64,000 nt of DNA, from assembly GCF_964199755.1 (NCBI RefSeq), contig NC_133896.1, positions 66,629,142 through 66,693,141 of the forward strand, read 5' to 3'. This DNA comes from Larus michahellis (taxonomy: Eukaryota; Chordata; Aves; Charadriiformes; Laridae). The translations under genes and the position numbers were made by a program. The notes below the pieces were generated by a model, which did not search any database, was not told where the DNA came from, and saw only the letters and a list, made by a program, of their open reading frames with translations. Below are positions 1-13,285 of the stretch, piece by piece; the first letter of the stretch is position 1; the number at the start of each line of letters is the position of its first letter.

Positions 1-95
1 ATCCATTCCATGTGCTGGGGCCTGCAACAAGTACTAAATCGCTGGCCGACCCATGTGGGAAGCCCAGTATGGGTGAAAGCAGCTGGTGAACCCTG

Positions 96-3000
96 GTGTC
101 CTGGCCCTGTCTGGCCAGCCTGCAGTGTGAGGGTCAACACTTCTGTAGAGGCTTTCTAATTGATGAAAGATGGGTCCTGACAGTGGCACGCTGTAACTTC
201 AGGTGGGCAATGTCCTCTCACCCCAGAGCATGCAAGGTTATAAGTCTTGAAGTGTTGCTTCACTGGTGCCCCAGTGTTTCTTTGCAGCAAATGTTACAAG
301 GGAACATTGGACTCTTCCTGTTGTCTGAACTATGAGTTTTTTAGACTGAAAAATGTGTTTGTTTTCCCTCTTCCTTGCCCAGTGCTCAGACAAAACAGTT
401 CTGGGGAAATAAATACTTGTTGCCAACTGTGAAAGATTACCCCATGCTTGTGGAAGCCATGCTCACATGCTATGCCTTTGGTGGGTTTCCCTTCAGAAAT
501 GGCACTCCTGGAGCTGCAGAAACCCATTGAGTCATGTACTGCTTGGAGCCCACCATATTCAGCTGTGCTGGGGTTAATGAGCATAATAAGACCCTGACAT
601 GGGGCACAGGTGTGTGGGGAGGGGGGCGGGAGGGCACTTGTGTATCTTACACACTAAGGGATGCTAGGAGTGAAATGAACAGTGAGCCTTCAGACAGGCT
701 TGTTTCCTATTACCTGGTTAAAATACAGCATGAGGGTTAGGAATGCTTCTGCTGCTGTCAACAGGCTTTAAATCAGGCTTATCCAAGCAGACTTGCCTGT
801 GCCTTTAACGTATAAGTGTAGGCTAGATGTGATCTTGAGAATAGCAAAGATCACCTGTTCTACCTGTCTTCCCAACCTGTCACAGCTCTACTATTGACCA
901 TTGAAGTTAACGAGCCAAAAATAAGCCTGTGTGTCCCAAGGGAGCTGCTCTTATTTTCCTCTCCACAAAGATCGGTATGCACAGCACTAATATGATATGC
1001 ACCTCTGTGCTGGTGGCAAAGTAATGTCTGAGATAGCAGGGGCTGAAATTTAAAGACAAAGCTTTTCAGTTGCCTGTGCTCTCTGTCTAAACCACAGAAT
1101 ACTCTTGTCAGAGGAATATTTTACTGCAGTGTATCATTTAGATTTTACACAATGAAGTGCAAAGCTTGCATAAGGGCTGAGAGAAATTACTCCTTCCAAT
1201 TTGCTATGTGCAACTTGGGGCAGGACTTGGGGGAAGGAAAGGGGAAGAACTGAAGACAAATGTTAAGCAGTGGGGAACTGTGATCTAAATAGAGCTGGGG
1301 CACAAGAACGGAGCACGTGAATAAGGAGGCTATATAAGCATACGGATCTCGCCATGTCCTGTTAATAGTATCCACAAAGAAAATGGCACAGTCCTTTCAA
1401 GAGCTGCCTAACTACCTGCACCGATGATGGGAGGCTTCTGCACTCAAGGAGCGAGGTCCTAGGGCAAACTGGCCTGAGGAAATTGTCTTCCCTTAACCCT
1501 CTAGATCCATGTATCTTTGGAGGGTGTCCTCTCTCATCTTCTTAAAAACAGCTTTCAAAAGATTGACTGTGCTGTGGCCTCACAGTGGTATTAGGAGAAA
1601 GCCAGATTTGACTCATTAAAACAGCACTCTCAGGCATCCAGCGAGTACAGCGAGGGAGCACATACATTATTAAATCTCTGTCTCATCTGTTTTGCAGTCT
1701 GGTTATGGGAAATTTGGGAGGAGGGGAAGTGAAGCAGGCAGTTGAGGCAAGAAAAGCAGGGCACTGACATAAGAAAGAGCAGGGAAGCCGTACCTGGTGT
1801 CGATGGGAATTTGCTTTCCAACACAGGCGGTTCTGGGGCAACAACTTGCTCACCAGGCAGCGGGGAGGAAGAAAGTACTGCCGCAAGATGCTTAACAGCA
1901 GGATGGGGGGAGACGGGAGCTGGCAGTAAGCACAGGTTACTCGGACATGAAAGAGCACATTTGACCTATCGAGGGCAGTGCTGCCCCCCTCCCTCTCCCC
2001 AAATGCTGCCTGCAGCATGTGAAACGCTTCTCAGATAGGAGCTAGGTGCCCTTTTCTGTCGGAAAGCTGACAGTTTGGGAAAGACAAAGCCAAGGTGGAG
2101 GCTAAGCAAAGGGGAACAAATCCAAGGGAGATGAGGTCACTCTCATGGTGTCTCAATGCCTGGGGCCTCTGACCTGCATCACCCTCACTGCTCGTCGGCA
2201 TGGTCAGATACCTCCTAGTCACAGTGTCTCCTTGGGACAGCTTGGTGGCTGGAGTGGAGAAACTTAAAATTGAAGAGAGCTGTACCACCTCCTTGTTCAA
2301 AATAGCCATGGACCCCTCTGGCGGGAGACGTGGGGTCCATGTGCCTGAATGCAGCTGGCGCGGAGCTGGTCTGTGTCCCGTCTGACCGGTCCTTAGCCAG
2401 AGCCTAGCACAGATAGCGGCAAGGAAGCACGCTACTAGCTGTCTGGAGGTTAATCTGGGAAGGCTGGTGGGATGATGGCTGACTCGGGGACGCTGCCAGA
2501 AGGTTTGCGAGTGTTCATTTGTGTCCTGCAAGTGGCTTTCGTCCCTGGTGGTGTGCTGCCTTTGCTTTCTCTCAGGGGCTTGCCCCAACCCTTCAGGTCT
2601 TTTGGTGACCCTTATGAGAGACAAGGGAGACACATGGGGACTATAGGGCTTAATATATCATGCACGCTTCCCCCTGGTGACTGCCACCCTGTTACTACTC
2701 CTGGCTGATGGGCTTGATTCCCTCTGCCAGCTGCACACCTCCCAGCCTTGTAGGGCTCCGCTCCGGGCTGCATCGACTGCAAAAGCTAAGATGGCTCCAT
2801 ACAACTGTCTGGAGAGAGAGTCCTTCTTCTGAAGCGTATAAAATACTGTTTTATGCAACACTGGATAGCATATGTGTAAAGGGAAGTAATCCCCAGGCTG
2901 GGGTCTGCCCCTAAAAGCGCATGAATTGCCACCAGGAGAGTTGCGGGGCAGTTAATGCAGCGTGACTCCTACTGCTGCAGCATCCCTGACACTGCTGCCT

Positions 3001-3456
3001 TTCCCAGAGGAAGAAGAACCGGCTGCCGGGCTCCAACAAGCAGAGATCTCTCTCCTCTCCCACCAGGCCTGTGCAAACTACTGGGGACAAAATATTGGAG
3101 AGACCAACATTGGTGGGAGAAGCTTTTTGCACGCTACGTAATCGAGGGGGTGGGGATGCTGCGCTGCACACGACCAGGACCCAGAGCCATGCCCTCCCCT
3201 GGCTTCCTGGATGTGAATGTTTTTGACACTGTTGGCAGGTGACAGCTCCTTGCTTTCTCCTTCTCTCTCCTCCCTCTTTTCCCTCTTTCAGGGAGACTCT
3301 GGGTGGCCGCTGTTCTGTGTGACTGACGGGCATTATAATCTGGCTGGTACTGCAAGCTGGGGCAGTGACAAGTGCCATCCGGAATCACCAGCAGTCTACA
3401 CCGGGCTTTCTGACTGCGGACACTGGATTTCATCTGTTACAAACCAAAATGTTTGA
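96..3456 (+). pseudogene. chymotrypsin-like (S1A) serine protease, probable pseudogene
   Basis: Three exon-like pieces with splice signals match the trypsin/chymotrypsin fold. The first (to 202, donor AG|gtgggc) carries the His-57 region, but LTAAHC of the family reads LTVARC, so the catalytic His is Arg; upstream the frame meets a TGA at 87-89. The second (about 3067-3137, acceptor caccag, donor C|gtaatc) reads ACANYWGQNIGETNI, as in chymotrypsin before the Ser exon, but seems to lack a Cys-Ala pair and ends out of phase. The third (3292-3456, acceptor tttcag) starts at GDSG with Ser-195 present, then Trp replaces the next Gly (GDSGWP). It ends WISSVTNQNV-stop. No convincing Asp-102 exon was found; a weak VLGK-like string near 385-410 runs into a stop. 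Such an enzyme would be secreted and cleave peptide bonds, but loss of His and broken phases argue for a dead copy. Ovochymase or another S1A branch is possible. Confidence 0.72.
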
Positions 3457-5434
3457 TTAACATGAACGGGAGGTTTTCAGGTTTTTTGTTTATTTTTCCT
3501 CAGTATAGAGGTTGTGATGTATACTGGGGAAATGTTTGTCATTCAGGTCACCTTCCTGCAAACCTTTCCTCTTTGGAAGTTCAAATTTAAACACTTGCTT
3601 TCAGAAATCCTCTTTTTACTGCAGCAAATGTTGTGGTGCTGTAGCGCTGATATAAATTCAGTTTCTGAAAGGTGCCTAGGAAATACTATCCTTCAGTGTT
3701 TTGGGTGCCTGTTTAGCATCAAGTCCTTTACACAGCTGGTGCTCATCTGTCAGAATAAAATTGGTACCCCCTGTTCATCTCAGCTAACCTGATTTACCAG
3801 AGGGAAGTAGCTGCTGCAGCAGGATGGATAGCTGAGATGGACTGCTTCAGCTGCAGTGTTACTTCACAGAAAAGGAAGCAATCTGGAATTTGGTGTGATG
3901 GCTCATCCATTGTAAATATACCTTCAGGTTTCAGAGAGATTTAGCTATGCCAAGCTCTTAGCCTTGTCTCACATGTTAGGAAGGCCACGCTGACACAATT
4001 CCATTTGCCAGAAGCTTGATTTTTTGTTTGAAATGGAAGGGTTTAAATATAGTTTCTTGGGGGAGGGAAAGGTGGTGTCTGACTTATCTAAAGCACAGAC
4101 TTGGAAGTGAAGTGTATTTGAAGGGTTTTAATGCTTAGCCCTATCAGCACGTATCAGTGAATTACAAGCCAGGAAACCTCTGCCTCCATCCATCTCCTCT
4201 GGTTTCAGCACTGTTGTGCACTACAGACCCGTCTGTCCTTTAAACAGAAGACAGCAGGCTCTTGTCCATCTCTCTGCTGTATATTGCAGTCCCCTTAAAT
4301 ATGGAAATATAAACATAGGGGTGTTTGTGGTGAAAAAACCTGATGGCTGTTGTCTAGCCAAGTGAACTGGGCAACTATCGGCTGCCAAAATGGCTGAAGC
4401 ACCACAGCCTGCCCTTACAGCAAGTCATTCAGGTACTACTCATGGTTTAATAATTCGACAGTTGCACACATGATCTTTTGACTTACCAAATACTAGTCTC
4501 TCTGTTGTTTAAAAGAAATGCTTCTCTCTCCTATCCCCATCCCATGCTGCTTTTGGAAAGAAAACCTCATATTCTAGCACAATTCAGAAAACATCAGTCA
4601 ATCTTTACAAAAATAATAGTTCCCCTGAACTAGCGGAGCTGTAAATTGCGGTATTTTGTCAGGCTGCTGTTGCCGATGACTGACTTGTTGTGTTATAACT
4701 AACTTTAAAAAACTGCTCTGCCATCATGACAGCAAGCGTGTTGTTGGTTTTGGCTCAAAGATGTGATTTCCCCAATGTGTCTTCAGCTGTGCAAATAGAG
4801 CAGCTTAGGGTTTGTAATTCAGTGCTGTATCGCAGACCAGGGAGGCTTCCTATTGTGAAAATGTGGGTGCCATTGGGTGAATAACCTACTCACTGAAACC
4901 TCCAAAACTCTGGGGGTAGGATGGGTCACCATGCCTGCTCTTGGTGGCAGGGAGCTAGGGAGAAGGAAACCAGTTCTCAGGACTCCTGACATGCCAGTAA
5001 CCACTTCTTACATCTGGAAAAGGATGTGTTGCACAGTGAAGTGACAGCCTCATCCCAGGCATGGTCCTGCCCGTGCCTTGTGAGACCGGGAGGGCTGCAG
5101 GGCGAAACCAGCTCTGGGGCACACTTGTGGTGGCAACAGAAAACCCTGGCCTGCCATAGCGGATTTTATACCTTAAATTGCACTGGTACAAGACTGTTGG
5201 AAATCTTCTGGTAAAGCTGAAGAGAAGCAATTAATATTCACCTGAATGTTTTTTCTTTACTGACCTAGAAATGGGCAGCCAGGTACTAAGGCGCATAACT
5301 ATTGACTGCTAAGGAAATTGTCACCACATAAAATAATTTGGACTTCCAGTGCAGAGCTAGAACTGAAATGGACGCATAGAGGATCTGCTGTTTATGTTGT
5401 TCCTCAAGATCTGCTGCACACTCTCCTTTTGGAC
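3457..5434. other. intergenic, no gene recognised
   Basis: Unique-looking sequence after the protease fragment. Short ORFs on both strands lack recognisable domains and splice context. No known repeat stands out. Confidence 0.5.
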
Positions 5435-6268
5435 CATCTCATCCAGAGGGACCTGGACAGGCTTGAGAGGTGGGCCTGGTCAAACCTCATGAAATCCAAC
5501 AGGGCCAAGTGCAAAGTCCTGCACATGGGTCAGGGCAATCCCAAGCGCAAATACAAGCTGGCCAGAGAATGGATTGAGAGCAGCCCTGAGGAGAAGGACT
5601 TTGGGGTGTTGGTTGATCAGAAGCTCAACATGAGCCAGCAATGTGAGCTTGCAGCCCAGAAAGCCATCCTGGGTGGCATCAAGAGAAGCGTGGCCAGCAG
5701 GTCGAGGGAGGAGGGATTCTGCCCCTCTACTCCACTCTGGTGAGACCCCACCTGGAGTACTGCGTCCAGCTCTGGAGTCCTCACCACAAGAAGGACATGG
5801 ACCTGTTGGAATGGGTCCAGCAGAGGGCCACGAAGATGATCAGAGGGCTGGAGAACCTATGCTATGAGGACAGGCGGAGAGAGTTGGGGTTTTTCAGCCT
5901 GGAGAAGAGAAGGCTCCAAGGAGACCTTGTAGCGGCCTTCCAGTACCTAAAGGTGCCCTACAGGAAAGATGGGGAGGGACTCTTTATCAGGAAGTGGAGC
6001 GGCAGGAAGAGGGGTAATGGTTTCAAACTGGAAGAGGGTAGATTTAGATTAGATATTAGAAAGAAATGCTTTACTGTGAGGGTGGTGAGGCACTGGAACA
6101 GGTTTCCCAGAGAAGTTGTGGATGTCCCATCCCTGGAAGTGTTCAAGGCCAGGCTGGATGGGGCTTTGAGCAGCCTGGTCTAGTGGGAGGTGTCCCTGCC
6201 CATGGCAGGGGGGTTGGAACTAGATGATCTTTAAGGTCCCTTCCCAGCCCGAACCATTCTATGATCTG
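5435..6268 (+). mobile_element. CR1 LINE fragment, 3' part with reverse transcriptase C-terminus
   Basis: A 5'-truncated CR1 retrotransposon. Two overlapping frames (about 5435-5743 and 5740-6183) read the end of the CR1 reverse transcriptase, for example [20 protein letters not shown] and [17 protein letters not shown]. The frame change near 5740 shows a dead copy. The 3' UTR ends in the usual avian tail (GGGGGGTTGGAACTAGATGATC, then CCATTCTATGATC). Confidence 0.92.
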
Positions 6269-9200
6269 TTTGATGCAAAGACACTTGGTAAGAGAAGAGA
6301 GCACCCTGGCCCAGGGTGAGGTGCAGCTCTTTGTACAGAGGAGATTTCCCTCTGCCCCTTTTTACAAGCAAGCCTGGCTCTCATATTAGGAATATACTCA
6401 CAGGGAAAAAGAGAACAGCAGAACCAAGAATTATTTGCAGCCTTTGCAGGAAGAGGCACAGAGATACTGAAGGAGGAGGCAGCAAAGGCGGGGGAAACTG
6501 GAGTTGCATAATTAGAGCATGACAAGTAATGCCCAAAAGCCTGGACCCTAATGAGCTCTTTCCTCTAGTTCTAGACCTGTGTGAAGCAAGAGGAGATCAT
6601 AAATTAATCTACACAGCATTGCTTTTTTGGGGAATGGCACTGCTCTCCAGGAGAGTGGCTTTACCACACTGCAAATGTTATTCCCGCTTCACCCCTTCAG
6701 AAATACCTCATGCACAAATCCCGCAGCACTGATGTTTTTCCGCTTAGAGAGGACAAGGCAAGTGTATACTGCACCAGTTATAATTCTTCTATGCCGTTTG
6801 ACTATATTGCCAACAGAGGAATTCAAAATCAGGAGGAAGTTCTCCTGACCGCCATCTCCTCCACCTGCCCAAGTTGCAGTTTGAGCTAACTTGGCTTTCT
6901 TGTTCTGTAGGCTCTGGGGTTTGTATATTAAGGCCTGGAGGGAGAGGGAGAGCTGCTGCCTGGCACTAGCTGGATGTGCTGGAATGCTGTGTATGAGCTT
7001 TTTATGGCACAAGATATGGGGCTATGAAATCCCAAATAGGCTTCTCATTAAAAATTCTCAAGTATCCAGGAACGCAGCATGTCCCGATGCTGCTAGAAAT
7101 GTCCTTCTATTAGCAGTTACTGCACGAAGCTGATTGTCCTATCAAAGAGGCATGTTCTGCTTAATTGCGATGGAGATGTTATCCTGGTTCACTGTTCCCG
7201 CTTTGTGGATTTTTTTTCTCTTTGCTTAAAAGTAGTTTCGCAAGAAACTACAAGCTGCTGATTTAATAAGCAGGGTTCTTTTAAATTTTAGCAACTGCTG
7301 GATTAACATGAATGGCATGAATTTTGTTTGGGTTTTTTTAATGAAAAAAAAAAAAACAACACAAGCAAACCCCAAATTTTTGAATACTCTTCCCCCAGAA
7401 TAGCTCTGCTTAATGGTGGGGCTCAGATTTCTTCCTGTTAATGCTCTAAGTAGCCTGTCATATTTCTTTATGGGCTGAAAGACCTCCAAGAAGAATCTGT
7501 AACATTTGACATAACTAAAACTTACAAAGTCAAAAGCAAATCAGTATATCCTTGAAGCAAAATAGCCCGAACTGGCTGGACGCTGCATTTTAGCATTTAC
7601 ATTTCCTTGCAAGAGGCAGTTCTTTCTGTGTATGTTTTCTTTGGCTACGGAGTGAATGCACCCGTACATAAATAAGGATCAGTTGCTTTTTTTTCTTTTC
7701 AATATACATACAGGATTTGATCTATGCTTGCTGTACTCTCTGCTCTCCCTTCATCCAGTGGCACCATTTATACAATTGCTGCTTTTCTGATTAAAGCGCC
7801 TGAGTACAAGCTGAAATTCTGACACAAGACAGCCAACGCTTTTTAATTACCTTTAGCTCAGCTCGAGCTGTGGCACATCTCTCTGAATGCCGCTGACTTG
7901 CAAGAAAGTCTGGGAGAGAAATGATGCACTTTTTATTTATGCTTTTTCTCTGGCAAAATTGCTCTGTGAATTTTTATTGCCTAATGGTTTCTCTGACACC
8001 TTTTAAAACTGTTTAGCTCTCCACCAAGAGACTGTTTTATATGAGACTGGGGCCAGTAAACCATTTCTGTGATCTGGGAAGTGCTATCCTTCCTTCACAG
8101 AGCAATCCATTTTGAAATTAGCTGGGCCTGCCTGCTCAAGAACTCACAGTTGCTTGGCCGCTAGTCCTGAATGGAACTATTAAATGCCATATTTCTGTTA
8201 AAAAAAGGAGCAAAAATCTATTGCTGACTAGCAAGTCCTGAAATTCATGTGTATCAAGGGTAGCATAAATAGTTTCAGTGTGTGATTTTTTTGAGAGAAT
8301 AGTGGTCTCTGGCTTAGTAAATACTAACTTCTATCCAGTCTATTGAAAAACGTCATTTTATAAGGTGGAAATCAGCTGGGGCTTCAGCAGAGCTGGGGGG
8401 AGGTGGCTTCTCTTCCGTTCAAAATGACTTTTAAAATCGACAGCACCTAGTCATATGGCTATTAATTGGCTTGTCCTCTATTAAGCTATGTCTGGCCTTG
8501 TTGACCTTCTCCTGTGTGAAGCATGGTCTAAAGCCCCGGGTCCTTTCTCTCCCTTGTCTAAGGCATCTCACAGAAATGCTATCAATCACCCTGTATCACC
8601 CCCACTGAGGTACAAGGGAGGTCCAGTCCCTTGACGGGACATTGCTGCTGCCTCTGACCAGCAAAGTGGAGTTGTGCTAGATTTAAGCACTTTGAATTTC
8701 CTTGTGGAAATCCATGTGTTATGGATAGGAGTCTGCTCACTGCGGCAAATTGTAACAGCAGGGTCCTGGCGAGTGACTTTCCACTGCTTCCAGCTAAATG
8801 CTTCTAGTATGTACCCTAAATTATATTTAGCTTGCCTTTGTATATGAGATTTAGTACTTAGGGGGGACAGGAGAGCTGGGACTCAGAGAAGAGGCTGGGG
8901 AGTGTGAGTGTAGGCAGAGAACAAGGACTTGTATGTGTAGGCACGGTGTCAGGATCACGCCATGCTCTAAAATCACAACAGTCTCCATGTTTAGACTTGC
9001 AAATAAAAGAGCAGGTTCCAGAAGAGGAGGGCACAGAAGTTTTATTTGTGAGTGAGAGCTCTTTGGCCGTAGCTGTAGGTTGGAGAGTAGACCTGGGTCC
9101 TGAAGGCTTGGTCATCAAGTGAAGACAGCCAATGATAGGTGTCCCAGGCTCCCTAACCACTGCTGTTTCCTCCCTTTCTTGCACTGACCACGGAGAGGAG

Positions 9201-10516
9201 TCCCGGTTAATGGCAACTGCAGATCGTGCTCAAACTGGGTTTCAGATCTCCGTGATACAGCGCTACCCTAAACACTATTGCCAGCGCTCAGCCCCAGTCC
9301 TTATGGAAAACTGCATTTCTGCTGTCCTGTATCCTGGGGACACATACCCCATCATACACGAAGGTACAGACACCACTTCCTGAGGACCTGGAAGCACTCA
9401 GGAAACTGGCGCTGGGGCCTTTCTTTTGTGGTTGGTCTACTGTTGGCACTGCAGAGGTCAGAGAAGGAGTTTTTCCCCCTGTGAATGCAACACTGCTTGG
9501 GATATCTGGTAGTGAAATCAGTTGGAAGGCAGGCTGTTCTCACTTTCTGATCAGGAAAACACTTAAATGGGTAAAATTGTGTTTAATTCCTTCATAATTG
9601 TTCCTCTCCTCATCACAGCAGTTTCTGAGGAAATACAGTTCCTCTGAAAAGCCGGAGGAGCACCTTACTCTGTCACTGCCTTCTCTAGCTCGGCTGATAT
9701 TTTTTGCACCAAAGTAAGAGCACTAAATTTAGCAAAAACATGTGCTGTAGCCTACTCCTCCCTAGCTCCCTGCGAGATCTGCACAGAGGTGACCTGTCTG
9801 GCAATATCAGCACAGTCCAGTACCGGTTGGGAGTCTGGGGACTGCTGGGTGCCTTGTTTAGCTATTGGAGCCTTTCAGAGTGGTGGGTCAGAAGAAAGGA
9901 CGCACCCACCTGGCTTGCAAGAGGCAAAACAGAGCTGACTTTTAAAAAGATGGAACAGACTCAATTATACCAGGTATTTCTCAAAGTAGAAAACCATGAT
10001 TTAGTTGCTTGAGGGTTTTTCTTCTCTGATTCTGGTTTTATTAAGCTCATTTTTCTTTATCCCTGACCTGTGACAGCTGAAACGGTCTTCCTGGGAGAGA
10101 GAAGACGAGCGTGTACATGCACATGGCAATGAGCCAGGGAATAACTATCGGGCCAGCTTGGCGTGTGAAGGATGCTGTACAGTTTGTGTTCAACACAGAT
10201 CACCCTTGTCCTGTGGTTTCTTCACAAGGCTGTGAGTCCAAGCAGGTCCCTACACATCTTTTTTTCTTTTTTTTCCTCCCCCTCAGCTTTTTCATCCTGC
10301 TTGACCAAAGGCAAGTGAGCTGCAGGCTTCCTTAAAGCTGAGATTTTTATTTCCTAGATTTACCAGCAATAGTGAGAGACTTCTTACAGGTGGATGCCAC
10401 ATCGCTAATGTACACGGCAGGCTGGGGTACAGAGGGAAACCTCTGTCAATTCTTGCTGCCCTCTACCTGCTCCTGCTGCTCTGTTTCCAGCTGATGAAAT
10501 CTGCTCCTCAATTCTA
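6269..10516. other. gene-poor stretch, no gene recognised
   Basis: AT-rich sequence with short spurious ORFs. It contains a T/A-rich tract near 7,325-7,365. Some low-complexity-free blocks around 7.5-8.4 kb could be conserved non-coding DNA, but this cannot be told from one sequence. Confidence 0.45.
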
Positions 10517-10517
10517 G

Positions 10518-10574
10518 GTGCTGCTGGGTGTTGAGAGGATCCGTGAGACACAGGACGGAAAATGTGCCTTTACG
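10518..10574 (+). other. candidate orphan coding exon
   Basis: A 57-base open segment is bounded by a good acceptor (caattctag) and a good donor (ACG|gtaggt). It reads VLLGVERIRETQDGKCAFT in phase 0. The string vaguely resembles the S1A protease exon after the catalytic His (valine-leucine-glycine-valine then a basic stretch). No matching neighbours were found, so this may be chance. Confidence 0.2.
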
Positions 10575-12691
10575 GTAGGTGGCATGGCACGCTGTAAACT
10601 TAGACATCTACTTTCCCTCTCAAGAGCAACTTCCCTCCCAGATAGTGCCAGGTGAACGTGCTTCTCATTGAGGTGGTGTGTAGACTTCCGCCTTCTGGCT
10701 GGATTTGGGTAGTCACGGATGCTCAGTGCATTGGCTCACAGTCCCGGTTTTGAAGATGCATGCACTTAAATGTACACTTAACTAAGAAATGCTCCACCTC
10801 AGGTCACTAATGTTTATCTTCGGGCTTCCTGTGGATGTTTTCTCACTTCCCTCCTCTGCTGCCACCGCGTGGACATGTCTCTGTGTTCATTTAAGGTTTG
10901 TAGTAATCTTTGAGAAGAATGTGATCCACCCTTGACTGTATTGCAGTTTTCAACTGTACACAAAATGTCTCTTCATTTGCCATCAAATTCAGCTGGGAGG
11001 AATTTGGCACATTAAAATAACAAATCAAGGAGAGAGAATCTCCATCGTGTTTTTTCTTTCTCATTTTTCTGTAAAAAGACTTCCAAAGGCTGTGCATTTT
11101 CCACACTAGAAAAGGTTGTGTAGAGTAACTACGTGTGCATAGCAAGCTACAAAACTCAAACAGAAGTTTCACAGACATCTCAATCAGGAGCCAGGCTCAA
11201 ACCTGAGCAAAATTTTTCCAAAGGGCTGTTTATGAGGCAATTATATGCAGAAGAATCTGTGTCACCGAGGATTGATTGACTGGCTTTTACATGCTATACA
11301 TTCAGCTCTGAAAATTGCACTTGGGACTCGACACCATTTATGCACTCCTGGAAATACTATTTTGAGAGCAGAACTCTATTAAAACCGCCAACATGGAGTT
11401 CTGGAGAAGAAGAGGGACTAATGAAGATGTCTGGTGCAGCTCATGCAGTTTAATGCCAGAACAGCATTGGTGCAGCAGTTCAACCTGGATCCCGTTCACC
11501 TTGGGGCTTACTCGGGCCAGAACCAAGTGAGTATTTGAAATTGGACACAGATGGATGATCTAATTTTAGTTCAAGCTGTAACTTATTTTCCTGTATTTCT
11601 CCATCAATAACTTTCAGCAGTAAATCCATTATTTATAATCTGTTGCTATATTAAAAAACGGCATATAAATGCAACTCTGTTAGAAGTGGTGGGATTGAGC
11701 CGGGGCAGGTCCTGCAACCTTAGCTTTTGTGAGGTTAACTTGTTTCAGCATTACACGTGAGCAAAACACTTAGGAAGTCCTCACTTTGCCTAGTGATAGG
11801 GTATCAGAAGAGAAAAGAACAGTACTTTTTCCCTCAGCAATGAAACATTGAAAGCCATAGGTAGGTTGGGGTGTGGGGGCTGATCTTCTCCCCTGTCCCC
11901 TTTCAGTCCAGGGTGCAGTTCAGGGGTAGCTGCTGGACACAAACACCTGCGAGTGCTTTCTCCTCGCTTTGTACAAGAGAACATCCTTGTGAATGGCTGG
12001 AGAGGATTCATTCCATCACTTTACAGCCTTGGTAGGAGACAAAAAGTTTAAATGAGACACAGACTTTAATGCAGTTCTAGGTTTACGGAAACCTGTGCTG
12101 AGTCCAGTTGTTCACACTGATGTCAACTGTCAGGACAGATTACAGCTGGATTCAGGCCTTGGTGTCAGCCACACAGCAGCATGTTAGGTGTGGTTACAGT
12201 ATCTAAGAGAATAACTAAATCTCATGCAGTTTCATCCATTACAATAGCTCTGACAGAGCAAATTTGGCTCCAGGGCTGTGAAGTCCTGGTGCCAATATGA
12301 AAGAGAACAGCTATTCAGCCTCCGAGAATCAAGAATGACTCTTTCCATTTTCTCTCTCTTTCCTCCCTCTACTGGCCGATAGAATAAAATCATAAACCAT
12401 TTAGAGTTTTGTTTTGGTCTTCAGAAACATCCTAATCTAGAATTCAGCAAAACTTCCAGCTCTGACTCATCTTGAAGGCAGAATTAAGATGAGTAAAAAT
12501 AGGTGCATCGAAGACCTACCTGTGGTTTCCTTGCTGTTCTAGGACAACCTTGTTTTCAGCCCTGGACTAGCATCTGTCATGGGAATGGTCTAAAAAGGCT
12601 AATGTCCACTAGTGCCTTAGTCATAAAATGCCCTGAGAGCTTCCTGGGACCAGGCTGACCATTATCACCCCAGAACTGCAGAATCGCTGCG
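10575..12691. other. intergenic, no gene recognised
   Basis: Short ORFs only (for example a 95-codon - strand ORF at 10,891-11,178) with no recognised domain. Poly-T/poly-A tracts but no clear repeat. Confidence 0.45.
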
Positions 12692-13285
12692 GTGTGAAGG
12701 CACCTTTGGAGATCTCCAGTCCAAGCCCTGCTCAGAACAGGGTCACCTACAGCAGGTTGCCAAGGGCTGTGTCTAGTCAGGTTTTGAATACCTCCAAGGA
12801 TGGAGACTCCACAACTCCTCTGGGCAACCTGTTCCAGTGTCTGGCCACCCTCAAGGTAAAAAAGCTTTTTCTTATGTTTAATCCTGTATTTTGGTTTGTG
12901 CCCATTGCTTCTCAACCTTCCACTGGGCACCACTGCAAAATTCCTGTCTCTGTCTTCTTTAGTCCCTCCTATCAGGTGTTTATACACATGGATAAGGTCC
13001 CAGTGAGTCTTCTCTTCTTCAAACTAGACTGATGCATGGGATTGATCCTTCCCAGGCGCAGGATTTTGAACTTCTCCTTGTTGAACTTCATGAGGTTCCT
13101 GTCAGCCCATTTCTCCATCTTGTTGATGTCACTCTGGATGGCAGCACAACTCTTTGGCGTATCAACCACTCCTCTCAATTTTGGATAATCTGAGGGTGCA
13201 CTCTGCCTCCTTGTCCGGGTCATTAATAAATGTGTTAAACAGTATTGATACCACTATCTCCTCTGGGTCTGCTGCTAGGGACTGG
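12692..13285 (-). mobile_element. old CR1 LINE fragment
   Basis: The - strand reads the CR1 3' region: a two-kilobase-type end (TGGAGATCTCC, GGTGACCCTGTTCTGAGCAG class sequence) and upstream RT peptide (IQSDINKMEKWADRNLMKFN). There is no ATTCT-repeat tail and several frame breaks, so it is older than the copies at 5.4 and 22.9 kb. Confidence 0.8.

Noticed and set aside
2031-2633. 200-codon - strand ORF
   Set aside because: No recognisable domain, and it lies inside the protease pseudogene span on the opposite strand.
5318-6183. ORFs that look like host genes
   Set aside because: They are CR1 reverse-transcriptase remnants, as are the ORFs at 22.9, 28.2 and 47.6-48.1 kb.
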